From Fibrobacter succinogenes (GTDB lineage Bacteria; Fibrobacterota; Fibrobacteria; Fibrobacterales; Fibrobacteraceae): a DNA stretch of 64,000 nt. The first letter of the stretch is position 1. Each line of letters opens with the position of its first letter. A program made the translations under genes and the position numbers. The notes beneath the pieces were generated by a model that worked only from the letters and a program-made list of their open reading frames with translations, was not told the origin of the DNA and did no database searches. The stretch is from positions 114,426 to 178,425 of the forward strand of contig CACZAD010000029.1 in the NCBI GenBank assembly GCA_902779055.1. The letters are read 5' to 3'. Below are positions 57,873 through 64,000 of the stretch, in pieces.

Positions 57873-57933
57873 ATTGGTGTAGTCTTAATTTAGTAAAATT
57901 AGGGGGCTTGTAAAGGGATGGCTTCTTTTTTTC

Positions 57934-57939
57934 TATTAT
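57934..57939 (+). promoter_or_regulatory. -10 element of the Ser-rich exported protein gene
   Basis: TATTAT ends 6 bases before ATG 57946, again without a ribosome-binding site. Confidence 0.35.
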
Positions 57940-57945
57940 TAGAAT

Positions 57946-58572
57946 ATGCATAATCTTAAGTTAAAATCTGTTTGTGGTGCTTTTGTAGCTGTATTTTGTC
58001 TTGGATGTTTGACTCATGTGAACGCCGAAGAACGTTCCTTTTTACAGCGCTTTGCGAACTTCTTTACGCCGAGTGGTTCTGTGAAGGGCGAAGGTCCTGT
58101 ATTTGACGAATTGAGAGGAGTTGAATCGCAAATCGATAAGATTGAAGTTCAGTATTCTAGGGAACGTCGCCCGGGTAACAAGACTCGTTATCGCAAACAG
58201 CTGGATAGCTTGCGCAATGTTCGCGATTCTTTAATCACGGTGATTGAAAAAATGCCGTCGTCTGCTGTAGTTGCCAGTTCGTCGAGTGTTGTTCCGTCTA
58301 GCTCTAGTGTGTTGCCAAAAGCGGTAAGCTCAAGTGCCGCACAGTCGAGTTCTTCGGTGGTTGTTCCTGCGACTGTGGCTGTTCCCGCCAGCAGTTCTGC
58401 CAATGCAGCTTGCTCTCGCGATACGGTCTTTGTTCACGATACGCTTGTCGTGTGCGATACGGTCGTGGTTCACGATACTTTATACGTTGTCCTGGCAAAC
58501 AAGCCTGAAGCAGCGCCTAAGACTGCTCCGAGTAAGGCGAAGAAAAAAGCGGATAACGCCTCAGAAAAGTAA
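57946..58572 (+). CDS. Exported Ser/Val-rich protein
   Basis: The 208-residue product has a signal peptide (KLKSVCGAFVAVFCLGCLTHVNA), a charged helical part at about 28-100 (RRPGNKTRYRKQLDSLRNV), then a Ser/Val/Pro-rich stretch (about 100-150, SSSVVPSSSSVLPKAVSSS). A short tandem repeat follows around DTVFVHDTLVVCDTVVVHDT and a Lys/Ala-rich end. The DT-V-V pattern recurs in surface proteins, but I assign no function. A palindromic repeat with a T-run (58587-58617) follows and may terminate it. Confidence 0.65.
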   Translation: MHNLKLKSVCGAFVAVFCLGCLTHVNAEERSFLQRFANFFTPSGSVKGEGPVFDELRGVESQIDKIEVQYSRERRPGNKTRYRKQLDSLRNVRDSLITVIEKMPSSAVVASSSSVVPSSSSVLPKAVSSSAAQSSSSVVVPATVAVPASSSANAACSRDTVFVHDTLVVCDTVVVHDTLYVVLANKPEAAPKTAPSKAKKKADNASEK

Positions 58573-58583
58573 CTGTTTGATCT

Positions 58584-58617
58584 GTCACCCCGGCCTCAGT
58601 GCCGGGGTCGCCTTTTT
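58584..58617. repeat. Dispersed palindromic repeat, possibly acting as terminator
   Basis: ACCCCGGC (58587-58594) / GCCGGGGT (58601-58608) with tail CGCCTTTTTG. The stem and T-run would terminate transcripts from the exported protein gene, so the element may have been recruited as a terminator. Confidence 0.7.
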
Positions 58618-58633
58618 GTAGAGCGCTTTCCCG

Positions 58634-59464
58634 TCAATCCTTAATCGTATATCCCGAGCGGAAGTTCTCGATCAAGCAACTGCTGATGCTTACGCTCGTA
58701 TCGTATTCGGGAATGTCTTCGCGTTTGACCCAAGTGGCGCAGGCGAGTTCATCTTCTTGCATATGGATGGTCGGGTCGCCATCGAGTTCGGCTGTGTAGC
58801 CCGAAATCAGCGATTCCGAGAACGGCCACGGCTGGCTGCCAAAGTACTTGATGTTCTTGACGCGGATGCCGGCTTCTTCCATGGCTTCGCGCTTAACGGC
58901 CTGCTCCAGCGATTCGCCGATTTCGACGAATCCCGAGATGAGGAACATACGCGTCTTGTCGGGATTGTCTAAATTGCGGGCCATCAAAAGCTCGTTGCCA
59001 TTGCGTATGGCGACAATCACGACAGGCGAAATCTTGGGATAGACGGTGTTCTTGCAGCTGGGGCAAATCATCGAGCGTTCCTTGATTCCTCGCTTCATGA
59101 GGCATCCGCATTTACCGCAGAATTTGTTCAAACTTTCCCACTTGGCGATGTGTGCTGCGGTGGCGCCACCGAGGCGTTCTAAATGATTGGCCAGAGTACG
59201 GAATGTGCGGTTGCCACGGAATTCGTATTCTTCCGAAATTTCAGGCAGGTTCGTGTTGCACAAGAAATAGGCGTCACCATCAATGCTGACCAAATAATGG
59301 CATTCGCACTGCGGAAACTCGCTCACTCGCGGAATCTCGTAGTTTTCGCCGTTCTTCTTAAAGAGCGTCTGCTCACCATTATGAATGATCAAGTAGTCGG
59401 TCGGCTTCGGGGTGATGTTTTTAAATTCGTTATCAAGCTTGTGCGGTGCAATTTCGTGAATCAT
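58634..59464 (-). CDS. nudC: NADH pyrophosphatase NudC-like
   Basis: NudC hydrolyses NADH to NMNH and AMP and removes NAD caps from RNA. The 276-residue protein has the four-cysteine zinc ribbon (CGKCGCLMKRG, then CPSCKN), followed by the Nudix box GFVEIGESLEQAVKREAMEEAG and the NudC signature SQPWPFSES, where the last residues follow the family pattern SQPWPFPxS closely. All metal-binding glutamates are present. Length is normal. It stands between the palindromic repeat and the glycosyltransferase run; no operon partner is evident. Confidence 0.93.
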   Translation of the reverse strand: MIHEIAPHKLDNEFKNITPKPTDYLIIHNGEQTLFKKNGENYEIPRVSEFPQCECHYLVSIDGDAYFLCNTNLPEISEEYEFRGNRTFRTLANHLERLGGATAAHIAKWESLNKFCGKCGCLMKRGIKERSMICPSCKNTVYPKISPVVIVAIRNGNELLMARNLDNPDKTRMFLISGFVEIGESLEQAVKREAMEEAGIRVKNIKYFGSQPWPFSESLISGYTAELDGDPTIHMQEDELACATWVKREDIPEYDTSVSISSCLIENFRSGYTIKD

Positions 59465-59472
59465 AGGGTATT

Positions 59473-60414
59473 TTATTTCTTATTGAAAAACTTTTTTGCA
59501 GTAGAAACGCCCACGAACGAAAACAGAATTCGTGCTACCATCTGGGGGACGCTTGTGACCTGCGGATAAATATTACGGGCGTTCTTCAAAATCCAAGCGA
59601 GCCAAAACGGCGATAAAAACATATGGCTAAAGCGCATTTCCAAGAACTGAATGAATTTGTCCAAGAATTGGCGGTTTTCGTTCGATAATTTCTCGTATAT
59701 TCTCGAATCGCGCACGGCCTTTGCCCACTGCAAATTCGTCTGGAGTTTTTCACTCCAGGTCTTGTTGCCTTCGCCAATGGCGTTGCTTTCGTGAATGCGG
59801 TAGTAAATGACCTTGTCTGCAATCGGAGCGTAACCGTTTTCTGCTGTGGCGCAGAGTGTAATCCATTGGTCGTGAACGGGAATGCCCTGCGGAATCGGAA
59901 GTACCGTGCGGAGTAGCGCAGCCTTGAAGGCAACCATACAGCCCGTCACGTTCGTGTAGCCGGTGAGGAGCGCTCGCTGGCTCAAGTGTTCGACAATGCC
60001 CGTTTTTTTACGCCAGGATTTTTCGATGATGTCGCCTTCGCCATTGATGATTTCGGCATCGCCAAAAATCATGGAATTTGCGCCGATTTTTTGGCTCATA
60101 ACTTCAAGTTTGTTCGATGCCCAGATGTCATCCTGGTCGGCAAGGAAAATCAGATCGTCGTCTGCGAGTAATTCGCGAGCCTTTTCCAATGCAGCCGAGA
60201 ATGCGGCTCGGTGCCCTTGGTTCTTTTCGAATCTTGTAATCTCGAGCGGCAGCCTGTCTTTGTAGCTTTCAAGAATCTCGCAGGTGCTGTCCTTGGAACC
60301 GTCATCCACTGCGATGATAACGTCGGCAGGCTTCGTCTGCTGAACGAGAGATTCGAGCATTTCGCCGAGGTATTTTTCTCCGTTATAAGTCGCAAGTGTG
60401 ATGCAAATTTTCAT
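59473..60414 (-). CDS. Family-2 glycosyltransferase (third of three)
   Basis: From ATG 60414 this 313-residue GT-A enzyme begins KICITLATYNGEKYLGEML and has VIIAVDDGSKDSTCEIL, then FLADQDDIWASNKLEVM, where the DQD is the metal-binding DxD. A helical C-terminal part contains membrane-proximal hydrophobic residues. It most resembles rhamnosyl- or related sugar transferases that build polysaccharide chains. It lies 2 bases after the second glycosyltransferase. The acceptor and donor sugar cannot be told. Confidence 0.85.
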   Translation of the reverse strand: MKICITLATYNGEKYLGEMLESLVQQTKPADVIIAVDDGSKDSTCEILESYKDRLPLEITRFEKNQGHRAAFSAALEKARELLADDDLIFLADQDDIWASNKLEVMSQKIGANSMIFGDAEIINGEGDIIEKSWRKKTGIVEHLSQRALLTGYTNVTGCMVAFKAALLRTVLPIPQGIPVHDQWITLCATAENGYAPIADKVIYYRIHESNAIGEGNKTWSEKLQTNLQWAKAVRDSRIYEKLSNENRQFLDKFIQFLEMRFSHMFLSPFWLAWILKNARNIYPQVTSVPQMVARILFSFVGVSTAKKFFNKK

Positions 60415-60416
60415 AC

Positions 60417-61118
60417 TCAGCGCCAAAGGATGTGCCACGCGAGGTAAGCGCGGTATGCGATTCTAAAGTAAAGGCTGTTCGTACTCTTGCCGCCTGTGAA
60501 CGAGACGGTGTTTTCGTGACGGCGGTAAAGCTGCAAAACTTCATCCTGGTAGCCGCACTTAAAATGCTTTTGTGCGTAATACGAGACCCACAAATCGTGC
60601 GCGACGACTTTCGGCGGGAACGGCATACAAGCGTCTTTCACCTGTTTGGTAAAGCACATGCAGGCTCCAAGCCAGCAGTTGTTGATGATGTTTCGCAAAA
60701 GCGATTTTTTCATCGGCCATTTTTCGTCGTAATGGCGTTCCTTGATCACGTTCAAGTTGGCATCGACCAGCGAGCAGTTGCAAAGAATCGTGTCGTAGCC
60801 GCCTTCCGTGAGGAACTTTTCCATCTTGTCGAGCTTGCCCGGCAGCCATACATCGTCTTGATCGGCAAAGTAAATCAGGTCGCCCGTAGCTTGACGCATG
60901 GCGTTTTCAAAATTGTGTGCAACGCCGTGGTTCTCGTTGTGGAAAATCTTGATGCGCGGATCATTATAGCTCTGGACGATTTTCAACGTATCGTCTTTCG
61001 AGGCATCGTCAGAAACGATGAGCTCGTCATCTTCCCTAAGTTGCGGAATAATGCTGTCCAGCTGTTCCTTGATGTATTTGGCGCCATTGTAGGTCGCCAT
61101 GCAAATGCTTCTTCTCAT
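60417..61118 (-). CDS. Family-2 glycosyltransferase (second of three)
   Basis: This 233-residue enzyme starts at ATG 61118, RRSICMATYNGAKYIKEQL, with ELIVSDDASKDDTLKIV and YFADQDDVWLPGKLDKM as the nucleotide-sugar and DxD blocks. It is shorter than its two neighbours; the C-terminal helical part is reduced, ending AYLAWHILWR. The start at 61130 adds a few residues upstream and overlaps the first gene, so 61118 is preferred. It is flanked on both sides by 2-base gaps. Confidence 0.85.
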   Translation of the reverse strand: MRRSICMATYNGAKYIKEQLDSIIPQLREDDELIVSDDASKDDTLKIVQSYNDPRIKIFHNENHGVAHNFENAMRQATGDLIYFADQDDVWLPGKLDKMEKFLTEGGYDTILCNCSLVDANLNVIKERHYDEKWPMKKSLLRNIINNCWLGACMCFTKQVKDACMPFPPKVVAHDLWVSYYAQKHFKCGYQDEVLQLYRRHENTVSFTGGKSTNSLYFRIAYRAYLAWHILWR

Positions 61119-61120
61119 AC

Positions 61121-61939
61121 CTAGAACCAACTATACAAAATTTTGTACATCAAGAACTTTATGTACGATAATCCGAAATCCTTGTGGAGCAGTTTTGCAA
61201 CTTGAAAAAACTGCTTTTGGCCTGCACGGGCTAAAGCGCGAGCGAAAAAGCCTTTGCGGGCCTGCTCTGCGCCAAGCGTATTGCTGGTGTGCTGGCGGTA
61301 AAGAATCGTTGCGTCATCGAGAATCGAGATGTTTCCGCCTTTAAAGTGGACGCAAAGAGCGACCCATTCGTCGTGCATAGTCGCACGAGGTGACATCGGG
61401 AGCGATGCCAATTTTGCGGCGCGGTTGAACATCATCGTGCAACCGGTGACCACATGGCGTACGTAAATTAATTCCGGGTGCTTGCGGAAAACATCAATTT
61501 TCAAGTCTTCGTTGAACGATTCCTTGATAGGGGAGAGCTGCTCGTCGACTACGCGCAAATCCGTCGCAACGAGAACCGGCGCTGTCCCTTCGATTTCCTT
61601 CATCCGATCAAATGTCTTTTCGACTTTCTCTGGCAACCAAATGTCGTCCTGGTCGCAGAACATGTAATACTCGGAATCCACATTTTCGAGCAAATACATA
61701 AAAGACTTCGCCGCACCTCGGTGCTTTTGCGAGTCTTCTAAAATCGTAATTCTGTTGGAATATTTTTGACGAATTTCCTCGACGATTTTCATCGTATCGT
61801 CCGAGGAACCGTCATCGCGAACATACAAATGAAAACAGTCACAAGATTGCTGGAACAGAGAATCAAGCTGTTCCCTGATGTACTTGCCGCCATTGTATGT
61901 GGCAAGCAAAATCGCAATACTGTAGTTGTTCTGTTCCAT
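61121..61939 (-). CDS. Family-2 glycosyltransferase (first of three)
   Basis: ATG 61939 gives EQNNYSIAILLATYNGGKYI, matching the starts of its neighbours; the 50 residues in front of it in the open frame look like repeat or non-coding sequence. The 272-residue enzyme has HLYVRDDGSSDDTMKIV and YMFCDQDDIWLPEKVEK. It leads a three-gene run in which all three products are homologous GT2 enzymes, which points to tandem duplication and a small polysaccharide or glycan-decoration operon. No polymerase, flippase or sugar-nucleotide gene is adjacent. Confidence 0.85.
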   Translation of the reverse strand: MEQNNYSIAILLATYNGGKYIREQLDSLFQQSCDCFHLYVRDDGSSDDTMKIVEEIRQKYSNRITILEDSQKHRGAAKSFMYLLENVDSEYYMFCDQDDIWLPEKVEKTFDRMKEIEGTAPVLVATDLRVVDEQLSPIKESFNEDLKIDVFRKHPELIYVRHVVTGCTMMFNRAAKLASLPMSPRATMHDEWVALCVHFKGGNISILDDATILYRQHTSNTLGAEQARKGFFARALARAGQKQFFQVAKLLHKDFGLSYIKFLMYKILYSWF

Positions 61940-62181
61940 TGTATTTTTCGATTTTCGAATTAAAAGGCGACCCCGTCCCCATACGCGGATCATGACCACA
62001 TAAGAGCTAGTTGCATTCAAGGCGAGTGTCGCGACAGGCTGCTTGCAGACTGTCATGATTGAGCCAAAGATGCTGACGCAAAGCGTCAAAGTTCTAAGTG
62101 GTCAAAGTGCACAAAGGCCGGGGTGACATCAAGGACCTTCAACATTTTCGATTGTCTTCAGTCCTGTCTACCGTTTACTTC
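61940..62181. other. Intergenic region with repeat fragments
   Basis: The 242 bases contain a fragment of the palindromic family (GGCCGGGGTGACATCAAGG near 62116) and, at 62152-62178, CCTGTCTACCGTTTACTTC, a reversed heptad-type unit next to the speA stop. No gene is supported here. Confidence 0.45.
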
Positions 62182-63951
62182 TTACTCCAGATACGTGTAA
62201 CCGTAAAGTCCGGAACGATAGATGTTCAAGAATTCCTTGCCTTCCTGAAGCGTAATCTTTCCTTCCTTCACAGAGCGCGTGACCCAGTTTTCCATGTTGC
62301 GGACAAGGGCCTTGTCGCTGAAGTTCACGTAGTCGAGCACGTCTTCCACGGATTCGCCGTCAATCACCTTGTCGATGTCGTAGCCGCCGTTGTCGTTGCA
62401 GACAATGTGCACAGCGTTCGTATCGCCAAAGAGGTTGTGGAGGTCACCGAGAATTTCCTGGTATGCACCGACGAGGTAAACTGCGATAAAGTATGGTTCG
62501 TCTTTCTTGATCGGGTGCAGCGGAATGGTGCGAGCCACTTCGCCACCGCGAACGAACATGTCGATCTTGCCATCGCTATCGCAAGTCACGTCCTGAATTG
62601 TCGTCTCAATCGTCGGCTCTTCGTCCAAACGCTGGATCGGCATAATCGGGAACACCTGATCCACGCCCCAGCTGTCCGGGAGGCTCTGGAAAAGGCTGAA
62701 GTTGCAGAAGTACTTTTCGGCAAGCAAGCGCGGAAGTTCGCTCAATTCATAAGGCGGATGGCGCAAGTCGCGAGCGAGCTGGTCCACCTTGCGGGCGATG
62801 CTCCAGAACAAGCGTTCGCTCATAGCGCGAGTCTGCAAATCCACGTCGCCCATCTTGAAACCGCTCAAGGTGTCGTCGTTAATCTGCATGGCATCGTGCC
62901 AGCTTTCGAGCAAGTTCTTCGGAGAAAGGCTCTTGTAAATGCCGTACAAGTCCTTCAGTGCTTCCGGAGCGTCATCGCTGATTTCATGAATACTTTCGTC
63001 AAAGAACGCCTGGCCTGCCGTTTCAAGCACGTTGAACACCAGGATGGAATGGTGAGCCGAAAGAGCACGGCCTGATTCCGCAATGATGTTCGGGTGAGGA
63101 ACGTCGCCGTTTTCGCAAGCTTCGTACATCGCGTACACGACGTCGTTTGCATATTCCTGGATGGAATAGTTCACGGAGCTAGCGTTAGAACTGCGCGTAC
63201 CGTCGTAATCTACGCCTAAGCCGCCGCCCACGTCCACGAATTCAAGGCCCATGCCCATCTTTCTAATTTGGACGTAGAACTGCGACACTTCGCGGAGTCC
63301 ATTCTTGATATGGCGAATGTTCGTAATCTGGCTACCCAAGTGGAAGTGGATGAGCTTCATGCAGTCTTCCATCTTCTCTTCCTTGATGTAGTCGAGAGCT
63401 TCCAAAAGTTCAGAACTGTTGAGACCGAACTTGCTGTGGTATCCGCCGGATTCTTCCCACTTGCCGCTGCCAGAGCTTGCAAGCTTGATAAAGTCTTCGT
63501 CCTTGTAGCCGTTGCAGATAATCAACGCGTCCGGGTTCTGCATGTTTGCAAGAACCGCATGGAGTTCCGGCTTGGAACCTGCCTCGAGGCCGATGTTGAA
63601 CTTGGAACCGTGACTCACCACTTCTTCCAAGACCGCACGCTGCTGGTTCACCTTGATCGGGAAGATGCTGTAATGGCCACCCTTGTAGCCATATTCAGTC
63701 GTCGCCTTCGTGAAGCACTCGTGAATCTTTTCGATGCGGCTATCCAGAATATCCGGGAAACGCAACAACACAGGAGTCGAAACATCGCGCAAGGAAAGTT
63801 CCTGCACGAGCTCGTAAAGGTCAATGCTCGGACCGCCATTCTTGATCGGCGAAACCGTCGCGTGACCCTTGTCGTTAATGTCAAAGTAACTTACGCCCCA
63901 GCCCTTTACGTTGTAAAGATCTCGGGAATCGTCAATGCGCCATTTTTTCAT
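62182..63951 (-). CDS. speA: Biosynthetic arginine decarboxylase, internally deleted
   Basis: SpeA converts arginine to agmatine (polyamine pathway) with PLP. Seen here: the PLP lysine block FPIKVNQQRAV, GLEAGSKPELHAVLA, HFHLGSQITNIRH, VDVGGGLGVDYDGTRSS, ESGRALSAHHS, VTCDSDGKIDMF and the C-terminus GLYGYTYLE. The protein has 589 residues against about 630-658 in the family. Compared with E. coli SpeA, about 43 residues are missing between IKLA and SGSGKWEESGG (near 63470-63490), removing one strand/helix unit of the TIM barrel. The frame is kept. Activity is doubtful. ATG 63951 follows AAGGATC. Heptad repeats flank both ends of the gene. Confidence 0.9.
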   Translation of the reverse strand: MKKWRIDDSRDLYNVKGWGVSYFDINDKGHATVSPIKNGGPSIDLYELVQELSLRDVSTPVLLRFPDILDSRIEKIHECFTKATTEYGYKGGHYSIFPIKVNQQRAVLEEVVSHGSKFNIGLEAGSKPELHAVLANMQNPDALIICNGYKDEDFIKLASSGSGKWEESGGYHSKFGLNSSELLEALDYIKEEKMEDCMKLIHFHLGSQITNIRHIKNGLREVSQFYVQIRKMGMGLEFVDVGGGLGVDYDGTRSSNASSVNYSIQEYANDVVYAMYEACENGDVPHPNIIAESGRALSAHHSILVFNVLETAGQAFFDESIHEISDDAPEALKDLYGIYKSLSPKNLLESWHDAMQINDDTLSGFKMGDVDLQTRAMSERLFWSIARKVDQLARDLRHPPYELSELPRLLAEKYFCNFSLFQSLPDSWGVDQVFPIMPIQRLDEEPTIETTIQDVTCDSDGKIDMFVRGGEVARTIPLHPIKKDEPYFIAVYLVGAYQEILGDLHNLFGDTNAVHIVCNDNGGYDIDKVIDGESVEDVLDYVNFSDKALVRNMENWVTRSVKEGKITLQEGKEFLNIYRSGLYGYTYLE

Positions 63952-63964
63952 GAATGATCCTTCG

Positions 63965-64000
63965 GATCAGTAGACAGTAGACGGTAGGCAGTAGACAGTT
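63965..64000. repeat. Heptad-type repeat array at the window end
   Basis: CAGTAGA CAGTAGA CGGTAGG CAGTAGA CAGTT runs to the end of the window, a tandem of 7-base units. It is the clearest example of the unit length of the repeat family seen at 7532, 9529, 23391, 34048, 39855 and 62152. Confidence 0.8.

Noticed and set aside
57588..57893. A 101-codon open frame between the two repeat copies
   Set aside because: It runs through repeats, a terminator and the tRNA-Gly gene, so it cannot be a real coding sequence.
63965..64000. CRISPR repeats
   Set aside because: The units are 7 bases long, continuous and without unique spacers; no cas gene is present.

Overview
The window reads as chromosomal DNA of a Gram-negative bacterium of the Fibrobacter lineage. 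The inference rests on a TIGR02147-type regulator paired with a lipoprotein, many small Ser/Pro-rich lipoproteins and outer-membrane barrels of no common family, lipid-A and lipoprotein enzymes (LpxH-like, Lnt), promoters resembling the Bacteroidota TTTG / TAnnTTTG pattern, and dispersed intergenic repeats built from roughly 7-base units such as GTAGACA. I could run no database search, so the genus is inference. No prophage, transposase, CRISPR array or rRNA operon is visible.

Layout. 0-14 kb: AraC-type regulator, MORN-repeat lipoprotein, TPM-domain protein, LPP20-like/lipoprotein pair, BioH-like hydrolase, lnt, rsmI, LpxH-like phosphatase, an AbrB-like duplicated protein and a degenerate alpha/beta hydrolase. 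14-20 kb: TIGR02147/lipoprotein pair, tRNA-Gln, an RsmB/RsmF-type rRNA methyltransferase, thioredoxin, hisF and tldD. 20-29 kb: clpB behind a near-perfect sigma-54 promoter, hisC and a HisN-like phosphatase, and comEC. 29-40 kb: envelope genes (zincin lipoprotein, beta-propeller-like lipoprotein plus barrel, xerC, and a module with a PorV-like barrel, a tail-anchored STAS protein, a degenerate LytM protein and a lipoprotein) and two Nudix/DUF genes. 40-47.3 kb: the conserved rimP-nusA-infB-rbfA-truB-ribF translation operon. 47-58 kb: a large SWIM/SNF2 helicase, then an RND exporter, aspartoacylase, acidic protein and HAD phosphatase in a tight run, then tRNA-Gly. 58-64 kb: nudC, three back-to-back GT2 glycosyltransferases and speA.

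Most notable: (1) infB is fused in frame to rbfA because of an apparent one-base insertion near 45093; (2) speA lacks about 43 residues of its barrel at a site that looks like deletion between two short direct repeats; (3) a STAS / degenerate-LytM / lipoprotein / PorV-like cluster could be an undescribed envelope or division-control module; (4) many genes have a TATNTT-type -10 only 6-8 bases before ATG and no Shine-Dalgarno sequence, implying leaderless mRNAs; (5) dispersed palindromic repeats have entered truB and a HAD gene in frame and are translated; (6) the tRNA-Gly 3' end and its flank are duplicated and now encode the C-terminus of a neighbouring protein.
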